Origin: Candidatus Schekmanbacteria bacterium
GTDB lineage: Bacteria > CSSED10-310 > JACPHN01
Assembly: GCA_016188575.1 (NCBI GenBank)
Contig: JACPHN010000029.1
Coordinates: 1 to 64,000 of the forward strand
Direction: 5' to 3'
Length of the DNA stretch: 64,000 nucleotides
Below the pieces are notes generated by a model. It made no database searches, was not told the DNA's origin, and saw only the letters and a program-made list of their open reading frames with translations. The first letter of the stretch is position 1, and every line of letters begins with the position of its first letter. The position numbers and the translations under genes are program-made. Shown piece after piece: positions 48,416 through 57,908 of this stretch.

Positions 48416-51166
48416 CTAGAACATCCGTTTCTGTCGCGCCTGCCCCGCATCGGAAGCGTCGTTGGCCGGATCGCCGGACGGCGGCGCTCCGGGTCCCGGC
48501 GAGCGCGGGTCGTCAAGCACCGCCTGCAGCAGCTCGCGCCCGCCGACTTGCCCGCCGGGGGCCGCGAGACCGGCGATCGAGAAGGCGCTGCCCTCGCGCG
48601 ACGCGGCGCGGATGAGAGCGATGGTGATGCGGGGATAGCGAGCCTCGCTGGTGACGAGCACGTACTGCCGGCTCGCCCACCATTCGCGCCACCCGAGGCG
48701 CACCGAGATCACCTTTTCGGGCGCGATTTTCCGCTGCTGGATCACCCGTGTGCCGCGACCGCCGCGGCGTTGGCCAGGCACCTCCGAGAGCAGCGTCCGC
48801 TTGGCGCGCAGCGGCTCGGTGAACAGGACGACCTCCGTCCCGGCGCCGACCGCGGCAAGCACCTCCACCTCCGGGTCATGGGCCGCCAGCGCGAGCGGGT
48901 CCGCGTCCCCCGCCGTGAGATCGCCGCGCGGCACCAGCAGCGCCGCCGCCACGGCATCGTCCGCGGCCAGGCTCATCCCTCTCACGCCGGCCGCGGCCCG
49001 GCCCTGCACGCTGATCTCTTCCACCGCAAAGCGGATCGCCTGACCACCGCGGCTGACGATCAACAGCTCAAAGCGGCCTTCGCCGGCCGCAACCGCGGCG
49101 AGTGACGCCTGAGCGCCGGGCGCCCCGCCCGCGGCGGGCGCGGCGATCCCTAGCTCGGCGCGGACCGCGTCGAGAATCTCGGGCGGGATCGGCTGGCGCT
49201 CATCCAGAACGGTCACGAGCCGGTCACCGTCGTCGAGCTTCAGTGCCAGGATACCCGTGCGCCGTGTCGTGTCGAGCTCCGCGCACGCCGTCCGCTTGAC
49301 CTTGCCGAGCGCCGTCACGAAAATCAGATGCTCCTGCTCCGGTAAGGTCGCGCGCGAGATGACGGTGACGATGCGGTCGTCCTTCGCGAGCGGGATCAAG
49401 TTGGGCAGCGCCACGCCCGGCTCGGCCCAGCGCGCTTCGGGAACCGCGTGGCCGGGAATCACGTAGCACTGCCCGGCCGCGCTGAACAGCAGCAGGTTGT
49501 GACGGGTGTTCGACTCGAGCCAGGCGCCAAGGACGTCGCCGGGACGAGCGCCGAGCTTCTCCGGCTCCTGCTCGCTGCGCGGCCCGACCCGCTTGAGATA
49601 ACCGTCGCGCGTGAGCGTGACGACGATGGCCTGGTCGGGCACCATGACTTCGAGGACCGAAGGCGGCTCGGGCAGGGCCGACGGCCCCACGATCTTCGTG
49701 CGGCGTGCATCTGCCGCTGCCTTGGTCGCGTCCCGCAGCTCTTTCTTGATGCAGCGCGCCAGCGCCGCGTCGCTCTCGAGCAGCTCCGTCAGCTCGACGA
49801 TCGCCCGCCGCAGAGCCGCCTCCTCCTCGCGCAGCTCGACGATCGACAGCGTCGTGAGGCGGTGCAGGCGCAGGTCGACGATCCGCGTGGCCTGCACGTC
49901 GGTGAAGCCGAAGCGGGCCATGATGTTGCGGTGGGCATCGGCACGATCGCGCGAGGCGCGGATTTCCGCGATCACCTCATCCAGGATGTCAAAGGCGCGA
50001 ATCAGCCCTTCGACCTCTTCGAGCCGCACGCGCGCCTTGTCGCGGCGATGCGCGCTGCGCCTGCGCACGACTTCCCGCCGGTGCTCGAGGTAGGCGTGTA
50101 GCATGTCGAGCAGTCCCACCGTCTTCGGAGCCCCTCCGGCGATGGCAACCATGTTGAAGTTGTAGGCGACCCGCAAATCCGTTTTCTGAAACAAGTACGC
50201 CAGGACCTTTTCGGGCGCTGCATCTCGCTCGAGCTCCACGACGACCCGCATGCCCTCGCGGTCGCTCTCGTCGCGCACATCGCTCACCCCCTGGATCCGC
50301 CCAACGTTCTTGAGCTCCTCGATCTGGGCGACGAGCGCCGACTTGATCACGCCGTACGGAAGCTCCTTGACCACGAGGCTGGCGCCGCCGCCCGCGCGCC
50401 GCTGCGGCGGCGCCGGCGCTTCGACCTCGACCACCGACTGCAGATCGATGCGCCCGCGACCTGTCGCGTACGCCTCCCGCAGACCGTCCCCGAGAATGAT
50501 CTCTCCGCCGCCGGGGAAGTCGGGCCCGGGCACGTGGGCCATCGCCTCATCGAGCGTTGCGGCCGGCCTGTCCACGAGCATGATGAGCGCCGCAGTCACC
50601 TCGGCGAGATTGTGCGGCGGGATCTCCGTTTGAAATCCCGCGGACAGGCCCGTCGTCCCGTTGATCAGGAGATTGGGCAGCATGGCCGGCAGCACGACGG
50701 GCTCTTCGGTGCTCTCGTCGAAGTTCGGCCGAAACGGCACGGTCGCCTCGTCGATGTCCTGCGTGAGCAGCGTTGCGGCCGCCGTCAGGCGCGCCTCGGT
50801 GTAGCGCATCGCCGCGGGCGGGTCGTCGTCCACCGACCCGAAGTTCCCGTGGCCATCGACAACGGGCAAGCGCATCTTCCAGGACTGCGCGAGGCGCGTG
50901 AGCGCGTCGTAGATGCTCTGATCACCGTGCGGGTGGTAGTTTCCCATGACCTCGCCGACGGTCTTGGCGCACTTGCGGTACGGGCGGTCAGGGAGGTTTC
51001 CGGACTGCAGCATCGCGTACACGATGCGCCGCTGGACCGGCTTGAGGCCATCGCGGATGTCGGGGATGGCGCGTTCGAGAATGGTGTATTGCGCGTAGCG
51101 GCCAAACGAAGTGGCGAGCTCTTCCTGCAGCGCAATGGGGATGACGCGGTCGGCGGCGGTTTCCAT
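48416..51166 (-). CDS. parC: type IIA topoisomerase subunit A (ParC/GyrA)
   Basis: 916 residues from ATG 51166. Breakage-reunion core begins ILERAIPDIRDGLKPVQRRI, with the WHD motif YHPHGDQSIYDALTRLAQ and the catalytic Tyr122 in AAMRYTEARLT. The C-terminal beta-pinwheel spans about 500-870. It has Gln83 where E. coli GyrA has Ser83, and D87 is kept. A GyrA-box-like QRRGGRG occurs late (about 799-805) instead of in the first blade. The start overlaps the parE stop by one base (TGATG). Acts with ParE in decatenation or supercoiling; the parC name reflects the paired parE-parC order. Confidence 0.85.
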   Translation of the reverse strand: METAADRVIPIALQEELATSFGRYAQYTILERAIPDIRDGLKPVQRRIVYAMLQSGNLPDRPYRKCAKTVGEVMGNYHPHGDQSIYDALTRLAQSWKMRLPVVDGHGNFGSVDDDPPAAMRYTEARLTAAATLLTQDIDEATVPFRPNFDESTEEPVVLPAMLPNLLINGTTGLSAGFQTEIPPHNLAEVTAALIMLVDRPAATLDEAMAHVPGPDFPGGGEIILGDGLREAYATGRGRIDLQSVVEVEAPAPPQRRAGGGASLVVKELPYGVIKSALVAQIEELKNVGRIQGVSDVRDESDREGMRVVVELERDAAPEKVLAYLFQKTDLRVAYNFNMVAIAGGAPKTVGLLDMLHAYLEHRREVVRRRSAHRRDKARVRLEEVEGLIRAFDILDEVIAEIRASRDRADAHRNIMARFGFTDVQATRIVDLRLHRLTTLSIVELREEEAALRRAIVELTELLESDAALARCIKKELRDATKAAADARRTKIVGPSALPEPPSVLEVMVPDQAIVVTLTRDGYLKRVGPRSEQEPEKLGARPGDVLGAWLESNTRHNLLLFSAAGQCYVIPGHAVPEARWAEPGVALPNLIPLAKDDRIVTVISRATLPEQEHLIFVTALGKVKRTACAELDTTRRTGILALKLDDGDRLVTVLDERQPIPPEILDAVRAELGIAAPAAGGAPGAQASLAAVAAGEGRFELLIVSRGGQAIRFAVEEISVQGRAAAGVRGMSLAADDAVAAALLVPRGDLTAGDADPLALAAHDPEVEVLAAVGAGTEVVLFTEPLRAKRTLLSEVPGQRRGGRGTRVIQQRKIAPEKVISVRLGWREWWASRQYVLVTSEARYPRITIALIRAASREGSAFSIAGLAAPGGQVGGRELLQAVLDDPRSPGPGAPPSGDPANDASDAGQARQKRMF

Positions 51167-53073
51167 CAGTTTGCCTCGGCGCGGAAGCGCACGTTCTCGG
51201 TGATCCAGTCGCGGCGGCTCGGTGCGCTGCTGCCCATCAGTACGCTCACGTGTCGTTCGGCGCCGGCGGCGTCCTCGATCGTCACCTGCATCAGCGTTCG
51301 CGTTTTCGGGTTCATCGTCGTCTCCCAGAGCTGCACCGCGCTCATCTCCCCGAGGCCCTTGTAGCGCTGCACGGTGGCGCCCGGGTCGAGCCGCTGCTTG
51401 ATCCGGCTCATCTCGGCCGGCGTCCAGGCATATTCCACGACCGGCGCGCCGCGGCTCCGCTTCTTCTCGACCTTGAACAGCGGCGGCCGGGCGAGATAGA
51501 GATGGCCGCCGGTAATCAGCGGGCGCATGTAGCGGTAGAAAAACGTGATGAGCAAGCAGCGGATGTGGGCACCGTCCTCGTCTGCGTCGGCGAGAATGAT
51601 GATCCGGCCGTAGCGGCACCGGCTCGCGTCGAGCTCGCTGCCGACGCCGGCGCCGAGCGTCTGGATAATCGACAGGATTTCCTTGTTCTTGAGAATTTTT
51701 TCCATCGCCGCGCGCTCGGTATTGAGCACCTTGCCGCGCATCGGCAGGATGGCCTGGAAGGCGCGATCACGGCCTTGCTTGGCGTTGCCGCCGGCGCTGT
51801 CACCCTCGACGATGAAGAGCTCGATCTGCTCGGGGTCCCGCAGCGCGCAGCGCGTGAGCTTGCCTTCGAGAGAGCTGCGCGCGAGCTTCGCGGTGGCTGT
51901 CCGCGTGCCTTCGCGCACCTGGCGCGCGGCGAGCCGCGCCTCCTCGGCCTGGGTGGCCTTCGCGACCAGGAGCCGGGTGACGTCGGGGTTCTGCTCGAAG
52001 AACGCCGCCAGATGCTCGGCAGCAACCCGCTCGACCGCCGCCCGCGCCTCGGTGTTGCCGAGCTTGGTCTTGGTCTGGCCTTCAAACTCGGTCTCGCACA
52101 TCCGCAGCGAGAGCACCGCCATCAAGCCCTCGCGGAGGTCCTCGCCGGACAGACTGCTCTTCTTTTTCCATAGCCCGAGCGCCCGCGCAACGTCGTTCAT
52201 GACGCGAGTGTGAGCGGCCTTGAACCCCGTCTCGTGGTAGCCGCCCTCGACGGTGCAGATGCAGTTCACGAACGAGTTGACACATTCGGCGTACCCGTCG
52301 TTGTACTGAAAGGCCACTTCGACCTCGATGCCGTCCGCCGTGCCGATGAAGCTGACGGGATCGTGCAGCGCCTTCTTCCCCTCGTTCAAGTAGGTGACGA
52401 AGTCGCGAATCCCCCCCGAGTATTGGAAGGTCTCGTCACGGCGCTCCTCGCCGCGGGTCTCGATGAGGTGCAGCGCGAGCCCAGCGTTGAGAAAGGCGAG
52501 CTCGCGGAGGCGCTCCACGACGTTGCGCGTCTCGATTTGCAGCTCACCGAAGACGACCGGGTCAGGGCGAAACCGCACCGTGGTGCCGCGGCGGCGGCTG
52601 CCCGCGGCGCGCGTGGGCGGCCCTTCCGGGATGCCGCGCGCGAAGCGCTGGGTATAGCGCTCGCCGCCGCGCTCCACGAGCAGCTCGAGCCACTCGCTGA
52701 GCGCATTCACGACCGCAGCGCCGACACCGTGCAAGCCGCCCGACACCTTGTAGGACTCGGAGCCGAACTTGGCGCCGGCATGCAGCCGCGTAAAGACGAG
52801 CTCGGGCACCGGAATGCCGGTGTCGTGCCGGCCGATGGGAATGCCCCGCCCATCGTCGCGAACCGTGACGACGTTGTCAGCTTCAAGGCAAACGTCGATG
52901 CGCGTGCAGACCCCCGCGAGCGCCTCGTCGATGGCGTTGTCGACGATCTCGTCGATGAGGTGGTGGAGCCCGCGGGGTCCCGTCGAACCAATATACATGC
53001 CGGGGCGCTTGCGGACGGCCTCGAGGCCTTCCAGAACGCGAATGTCTTTTTCGGAGTAGGTTGGATCCGTCAT
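51166..53073 (-). CDS. parE: type IIA topoisomerase subunit B (ParE/GyrB)
   Basis: 635 residues from ATG 53073. GHKL ATPase domain: LEGLEAVRKRPGMYIGST, the ATP-binding EIVDNAIDEA and DDGRGIP, and VSGGLHGVGAAVVNALS. Transducer with the QTKTKLGN loop. Toprim: ELFIVEGDSAGGNAKQGRD, IIILADADEDGAHI. C-terminal QRYKGLGEMSAVQLWETTM. Length without the gamma-proteobacterial GyrB insert favours ParE or a short GyrB. It is immediately upstream of parC, translationally coupled, and divergent from the sigma-54-driven secreted gene at 53388. Confidence 0.93.
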   Translation of the reverse strand: MTDPTYSEKDIRVLEGLEAVRKRPGMYIGSTGPRGLHHLIDEIVDNAIDEALAGVCTRIDVCLEADNVVTVRDDGRGIPIGRHDTGIPVPELVFTRLHAGAKFGSESYKVSGGLHGVGAAVVNALSEWLELLVERGGERYTQRFARGIPEGPPTRAAGSRRRGTTVRFRPDPVVFGELQIETRNVVERLRELAFLNAGLALHLIETRGEERRDETFQYSGGIRDFVTYLNEGKKALHDPVSFIGTADGIEVEVAFQYNDGYAECVNSFVNCICTVEGGYHETGFKAAHTRVMNDVARALGLWKKKSSLSGEDLREGLMAVLSLRMCETEFEGQTKTKLGNTEARAAVERVAAEHLAAFFEQNPDVTRLLVAKATQAEEARLAARQVREGTRTATAKLARSSLEGKLTRCALRDPEQIELFIVEGDSAGGNAKQGRDRAFQAILPMRGKVLNTERAAMEKILKNKEILSIIQTLGAGVGSELDASRCRYGRIIILADADEDGAHIRCLLITFFYRYMRPLITGGHLYLARPPLFKVEKKRSRGAPVVEYAWTPAEMSRIKQRLDPGATVQRYKGLGEMSAVQLWETTMNPKTRTLMQVTIEDAAGAERHVSVLMGSSAPSRRDWITENVRFRAEAN

Positions 53074-53316
53074 TGCTCGTCTCGGTGGCACATTGAGTCC
53101 ACGGCGCCTAGTGAACGCCGCGGCTGTGGTCCTGACGAGTAGCAAGCCGGCACCGGGAATGTCAAGGTCTGATGACTCCGTGGCGCAGGGTGTGGCGGTC
53201 GAGGTTGTCGGCCGTGACGTGGCGTATTGCGCCATAATGGTGGCAGAGGCAGGCCGCACCCTGCCTCCCCCGCCCAATCCGGCGCATCTTCTCCCGCCTG
53301 CCCGCCCACCCAAACC

Positions 53317-53332
53317 TGGCACTCATCTTGCT
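53317..53332 (+). promoter_or_regulatory. sigma-54 promoter for the caspase-like secreted gene
   Basis: TGGCACTCATCTTGCT: perfect TGGCAC and TTGC halves with exact GG-N10-GC spacing (53318-53319, 53330-53331). Predicted start about 53343, 45 nt before ATG 53388. Confidence 0.78.
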
Positions 53333-53387
53333 TCTCCTCCGCCAAGCACCCTCTGCGCCGTCCCCCAAACACACCACGGAGCCCGAC

Positions 53388-54302
53388 ATGACCGCCAATC
53401 GCCGAAAATCTATGAGCCACCGCGCCCTCGCCGCCAGCGTTGCCCTCGCACTCCCACTGTGCGCCCTCGCCCCACGATCCGCCCTCGCCGCCCAGAACGA
53501 GGTCATCGCCTACGGCGTGGACAGCTTCTCCTCCGAATGCGGCGGCAACGACCTCGACTGGTCCGTCGCTTTCGCCGAAGCCGTCTACGACATCTTCAAC
53601 GAATGGAGAAGCGACGGCGACTGGGACCAGGTCAGTATCTCCAAGAACACCGGCGTCGACGGTCGCGACTGGACCGACGCTTCCAAGGACGATGGAGCCT
53701 ACCAGGTCGCCGATGACGAGAACGACCCCTACGGCGCCGACCACGCCGACGTGGCCTTCCTCAGCTCCCACGGCAACCGCACCGCGAGCTCATCCGGCGG
53801 CTACCTCAGCCGTTTCGTCATGGGCGATGACACCGACGACTGCAGTGTCTCGACCGAAAACGACCTGCTGCTCGGCAACGGGTCCTACGGCGACGCCGAG
53901 ATCGCCATCTTCGCCACCTGCCACAGCGGCGACTACACCGTCTGGCAACACGACGGCTACGACCAGGTCATGTCCTCCAGCGGCTCGCTCAACACCTACC
54001 TCGGCTTCCACGGCGTCAGTTACGACTCCAGGACGGAGCGCAACGAGCTCGAAGACTTCGTGAACGCCTCCTACTCCAACGGCCTCGGCGACAACTGGCT
54101 CGACGAGATGTACGGCTGGTACGTGATCTACGAGCAGTGCCCCGTGGCCATCGTCTGGTCCTCTTCGGACAGCACCGCTGACTCCGTGTATGACTACGGC
54201 GGTTTCGCGGATCGCGACAACTTCGGAAGCTCCAAGAGCCAATCGACCTACTACTATCTCAAAGGCTGCAACCCGCAAGGCGCCGACAAGCTGCCCTCCT
54301 AG
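53388..54302 (+). CDS. secreted protein with caspase-like His/Cys pair (DUF6345-like)
   Basis: 304 residues from ATG 53388. Signal peptide about 1-35 (MTANRRKSMSHRALAAS..., ending ALAA). The mature part contains DVAFLSSHGN (H128) and EIAIFATCHSGDY (C178), each at the end of a hydrophobic strand, about 50 residues apart, as in clan CD (caspase/clostripain-like) cysteine peptidases. The remainder is very Asp/Ser/Tyr-rich. Resembles the uncharacterised DUF6345 type. Peptidase activity is an inference from the dyad. Co-transcribed with the next gene (80 nt) behind a strong sigma-54 site. Confidence 0.75.
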   Translation: MTANRRKSMSHRALAASVALALPLCALAPRSALAAQNEVIAYGVDSFSSECGGNDLDWSVAFAEAVYDIFNEWRSDGDWDQVSISKNTGVDGRDWTDASKDDGAYQVADDENDPYGADHADVAFLSSHGNRTASSSGGYLSRFVMGDDTDDCSVSTENDLLLGNGSYGDAEIAIFATCHSGDYTVWQHDGYDQVMSSSGSLNTYLGFHGVSYDSRTERNELEDFVNASYSNGLGDNWLDEMYGWYVIYEQCPVAIVWSSSDSTADSVYDYGGFADRDNFGSSKSQSTYYYLKGCNPQGADKLPS

Positions 54303-54382
54303 CCAGCGCCGTCGCCCCGTCGCGCGCGCGAAAAACCGACCTGTCACCGCGGGCATCCGCCCCTGACCATGAGGAACAGAAC

Positions 54383-55279
54383 ATGAGCCCCATCACGAAC
54401 AAGATCCGCGCATTTGCGAAGAAATCCGCCTCGGTCCTCGCTCTCACCGCCGTCATGAGCACCGCGAACGCGGGTGCCGGCGACCTGACCGCGATGCTGG
54501 ACGTGTCGCAACTGGGCAAGGTCCCGGTTCAATCCCTGTCCGCACAGTCCCTGGGCTTTGATCACGCCACCCGCCTGGCGCCGTCCCGGGTCGCCGCGGC
54601 TCTGGGCGAAGCGCTCGTCGTTACCGACGCGCGCAGCAGCGGCAGAGTGCGCGGCGAAATGTCTCGTTTCACCTTCGAGTCCGCACCGCAACGCGGCCTC
54701 TTGCTGCTGCAGGCAAAACCGGGAGCCGACCTCGCGCGCGGCGTCAAGGCCATCCCCGCGTCGGCCAAGGACCTCCCCGCCAAGGCGAAGAAGCTCCTCG
54801 CCAGCCTGGGCATTCCGGCCTCCGAAGTTGGTACCGTCACCGAAAAGGCGGTGATGCGAGCGTCGCGCCTACCGGGAGATGCTGCCGGCGAGCTGCAGGC
54901 GACCGTCCACGCGCAAAAAGTGTTCGTCGAGCGTCAGGTCAACGGCCTGCCGGTGCTCGGGTCCCAGGCCGTGGTCACTTTCGACCAATCCGGCAACCTG
55001 AAGAAGCTCATCATGCGGTGGCCGGCCTTGGCGGCGAGCGGTCACCAGCTCACCTCCAGGCTCTCCGCCAGCCGGATCGCGCAGCGCGTCGCCGGTGACG
55101 CGGTGCTGACCGAGCGTGCGAACGGCTTTGTGGGCAAGGTCCCTGTCCGCCTGGCCTACGACCCCGAGGAGGGCGCCGGCGGGCGGCTCACCCTGAAACT
55201 GGTCGCCGCCGCGGCGCTCGTGCCCGATGCCGACGGCGGCGAGAAGATCTCGGTCTACAACGTCGCAATTGACGAGTAG
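54383..55279 (+). CDS. secreted partner protein with propeptide (FTP/PepSY)-like segment
   Basis: 298 residues. Signal peptide 1-30 (SPITNKIRAFAKKSASVLAL, ends ANA). Residues about 175-215, VFVERQVNGLPVLGSQAVV then TFDQSGNLKKLI, look like the FTP/PepSY fold that forms inhibitory propeptides of secreted proteases. No catalytic motif. Adjacent and downstream of the caspase-like gene, so it may act in trans as its chaperone or inhibitor (inference). Ribosome site GAGGAACAGAAC. Confidence 0.68.
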   Translation: MSPITNKIRAFAKKSASVLALTAVMSTANAGAGDLTAMLDVSQLGKVPVQSLSAQSLGFDHATRLAPSRVAAALGEALVVTDARSSGRVRGEMSRFTFESAPQRGLLLLQAKPGADLARGVKAIPASAKDLPAKAKKLLASLGIPASEVGTVTEKAVMRASRLPGDAAGELQATVHAQKVFVERQVNGLPVLGSQAVVTFDQSGNLKKLIMRWPALAASGHQLTSRLSASRIAQRVAGDAVLTERANGFVGKVPVRLAYDPEEGAGGRLTLKLVAAAALVPDADGGEKISVYNVAIDE

Positions 55280-55309
55280 CGCCGGCTTCCTCCACCAACC
55301 CAACCCTCC

Positions 55310-55465
55310 ACCCGCAAGCTCGGGGAGCGTCTCGAAGAGCGGTCATCAGCCAGGTCCGCAATCCCAAAGCCGCTCCCCCACTTGCGGGTGGAGACGCGGT
55401 GGGGGGTCTTCGTGATGCGCCTTCCGTGCAGCTTGCAGTCGCACCGGTGGTGGATTCAGGCGCGC
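55310..55465. repeat. dispersed repeat family A, full-looking copy
   Basis: Inverted arms CTCCACCCGCAAGC..GGGGAG and CTCCCCCACTTGCGGGTGGAG enclose a spacer, followed by GGGGTCTTCGTGATGCGC (55403-55420) and GGTGGATTCAGG (55449-55460). Open frames through it upstream of the kinase are therefore unlikely to be its true N-terminus. Confidence 0.7.
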
Positions 55466-55530
55466 GCGCGGGATGGCGCGGCGCGGCTCGCATGCGATAT
55501 ATTGGCCACTGCCACCAATTCGAGCACATC

Positions 55531-57672
55531 GTGAGCCAGCAACCGCCGATCCCGACCTCACTCCCCACTGCGTCAAGCGACTCCCCGCCGCCCGCCACCG
55601 CGGCGATGAATCCGCACGCCAATCCTCCCGGCGCCGGTTCGGATCCAACGGCCACCTCTGATTCCGTGGCGTCTCCAGAGGCGCTCGATGATTTTTCGGG
55701 CTCCCCACCCTTCCCCGTGCCGGGGTGGGAGCGCTTCACGCAGCCGACGTTTCTGGGTGCCGGCGGCATGGGGATGGTGTTCAAGGCGTGGGATACCCGG
55801 CTAGAGCGCTTCGTCGCGCTCAAATTTCTGACCCTCAGCGGCGAGCACCGCGTGCGGCGGTTCTTGCGGGAAGCTCGCGCCCAGGCGCAGCTCGCGGTCG
55901 ACGGTATCTGTCGTGTCTATGACTGTGGCGTGGTGCACGGCCAGCCGTTCATCGCCATGCAGCACATCGCTGGGCCGGATCTCTCGCGGGTCGCCGCGGA
56001 GATGAGCCTGGAGGAGAACGTATTGATCATCCGCCAGGTGGCCGGCGCCCTGCAGGTCGCGCACCAGGCGGGGCTGATCCATCGCGATTTGAAACCGAGC
56101 AACATTCTGGTTGAGACGGACGCCGACGGGTGCCGCCACCCCTTCATCGTGGACTTCGGCCTGGCGCGCCACATCGAGGGCGACGACCTGACGGTGAGCG
56201 GCGAAATCCTCGGCACGCCCGCGTACATGTCTCCCGAGCAGGCCGCCGGCAACCTGCGCGCCGTCGACCGGCGCAGCGATATCTATTGCCTCGGCGCCAC
56301 ACTGTACGCGGTATTGACCGGTGAACCCCCTGTCGAGGGGACTTCGCCGCTTGACCTGATCGTGCGTGCCGCCCGCGCCGAAACGGTCCCAATCGCCCGC
56401 CGGCTTCCCGGTATCGCCGCCGATTTGGAAGCCATTGTCTCCCACTGCCTGGAGGCGGAGCCGCAGCGCCGCTACGCGTCGGCCAGGGCACTCGCCGAGG
56501 ATCTCGGCCGTTTCCTCGCCGACGAGCCCGTGCACGCGCGGAAGCTGGGCAAGGCAGCGCGCCTGGCGCGGTACGTGCGCAGGAGGAAAACGAGCGCCGC
56601 CGTGGTCGCCGGATTCTTCACCTGCGCCGTCATCATGGGGGCGATGTGGGCGAATGCGCGCCTCACGCTCTGGCAGCAATCAAGCACGGCGGTCGCCTTT
56701 GGCCGGCGCGTCGATGCACTCGAGGCGCGCATCTGGAAGGAGCGGCTGTCACCGCTGCACGACATCGGCGCCGCGCGGGAAGAGCTGCGCGCCGCGCTGC
56801 GCCGCCTGGAGGATGAGGTGCGCGGGCGCCGGGCCGCAGTGCGCGGACCCGCGTACGCGGCCATTGGGCGGGGCTATCTGGCCATAGGGGAAAGCGAGGC
56901 GGCCCTGGAGCGGTTGGAACGGGCATTTTGGCTCGGTCTTCGCGACCCCGAGACCACGGTGGCGCTGGGACGCGCACACGCGGCGGTGTATCTGGCAGGC
57001 CTGGAGGCGCGGGACGGTAGCGCCGCGAACCACGGGAGGAAACGAGAGGCGGCGCTCTGGCGCGAGCACCTCACGGCCGCCCTGCACCTGCTGAGCCCGG
57101 CGACGCCCGCGGATGTCGAGGCCGATGCCGCGATACCGGCGCTACTGGCGGTGCTGCGCGGTGACTACGCGGCGGCCGTCGCGCAGACCGAACGCGCCGC
57201 GGCGACGCACCCTTGGCTGTACGAGGCGCACCTGCTGCGGGCCCAGGCGGAGGTCGCCGCCGCCCGTGAGCTCGCAAGCAGCGGGCAGGGCGCGGCGGCG
57301 CGGGAGGGCTGGCGCCGCGCCGAGATCGCGTTCGCGGCGGCGGCCCGCGTGGCCGAGAGCGAACCGGCGGCATACGCGGGGGTCTGTCGTGCGCGCGCGG
57401 CGGCGGCTGACTTTGCCCGGCCTCCTACCGCGCCGGAGCGCCTGATCCTGCTGCGCGAGACGCTCGCTTCGTGCCAGGACGCGCTGCGCGCCGACCCACG
57501 GTGGTTGCCGGCCTACGCGCAGATGCTCTCCGTCTACAGCACTTTTGTGCAGGCGGCTCGGGCGCGCGGAGAGAACGCTGCGGAGGTCGTCGAGCAAGCC
57601 CGCCGCGCCGGCGCGGCAGCCCATCGCCTGGCGCCGGCGGATCCCCGGTTCGGCGACGAGGACACCAAGTAG
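55531..57672 (+). CDS. membrane-anchored Ser/Thr protein kinase with C-terminal TPR-like region
   Basis: About 713 residues from GTG 55531; ATG 55606 or 55492 are alternatives (upstream DNA is repeat). Hanks-type kinase: P-loop FLGAGGMGMVFKAWD, VALKFL (Lys), HRDLKPSN catalytic loop, VDFGLAR, GTPAYMSPEQA and DIYCLGATLYAVLTG, all intact. A single membrane helix (AAVVAGFFTCAVIMGAMWA) follows, then about 330 mostly helical residues outside with TPR-like pairs. It senses an unknown signal and phosphorylates unknown targets. TATATT at 55498 may be a -10 box. Confidence 0.88.
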   Translation: MSQQPPIPTSLPTASSDSPPPATAAMNPHANPPGAGSDPTATSDSVASPEALDDFSGSPPFPVPGWERFTQPTFLGAGGMGMVFKAWDTRLERFVALKFLTLSGEHRVRRFLREARAQAQLAVDGICRVYDCGVVHGQPFIAMQHIAGPDLSRVAAEMSLEENVLIIRQVAGALQVAHQAGLIHRDLKPSNILVETDADGCRHPFIVDFGLARHIEGDDLTVSGEILGTPAYMSPEQAAGNLRAVDRRSDIYCLGATLYAVLTGEPPVEGTSPLDLIVRAARAETVPIARRLPGIAADLEAIVSHCLEAEPQRRYASARALAEDLGRFLADEPVHARKLGKAARLARYVRRRKTSAAVVAGFFTCAVIMGAMWANARLTLWQQSSTAVAFGRRVDALEARIWKERLSPLHDIGAAREELRAALRRLEDEVRGRRAAVRGPAYAAIGRGYLAIGESEAALERLERAFWLGLRDPETTVALGRAHAAVYLAGLEARDGSAANHGRKREAALWREHLTAALHLLSPATPADVEADAAIPALLAVLRGDYAAAVAQTERAAATHPWLYEAHLLRAQAEVAAARELASSGQGAAAREGWRRAEIAFAAAARVAESEPAAYAGVCRARAAAADFARPPTAPERLILLRETLASCQDALRADPRWLPAYAQMLSVYSTFVQAARARGENAAEVVEQARRAGAAAHRLAPADPRFGDEDTK

Positions 57673-57687
57673 TGGCGCGAGTAGCCG

Positions 57688-57815
57688 CCCACCTCACCTC
57701 CCCCCGCTTGCGCGGGGAGGGTGACAGGAAGCGGCATCCGTCTTGTCCGTGCGCGTATGGGGCAGGACGTAGGGGGCACGGTCACGCCGGCGGCGAGCTA
57801 GCGGCGGATTGGGGC
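57688..57815. repeat. dispersed repeat family A copy (partial)
   Basis: CACCTCACCTCCCCCCGCTT-GCGCGGGGAGGGTGAC arm pair near 57693-57724, then GGGGGCACGGTCACGCCGGC and GGCGGATTGG, matching elements near 48280-48325 and 21540. Confidence 0.55.
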
Positions 57816-57908
57816 GGCCCGGCTTGCTTGACAGGTCGTATCGCGAGGGCGTAGCCTCAGGGACATCATGTCCGCCCAGTCGAGCCCATTGGAGACAGTT
57901 GTAGCCTC

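Noticed and set aside
55399-55530. Longer N-terminus for the Ser/Thr kinase
   Set aside because: The upstream codons lie in dispersed repeat family A; starts at 55531 or 55606 are more plausible.
57820-57860. Possible sigma-54 site before the GT4 glycosyltransferase (GGCCCGGCTTGCTTG)
   Set aside because: Distance between GG and GC is 8 or 11 nt, not 10, so it fails the strict spacing rule.
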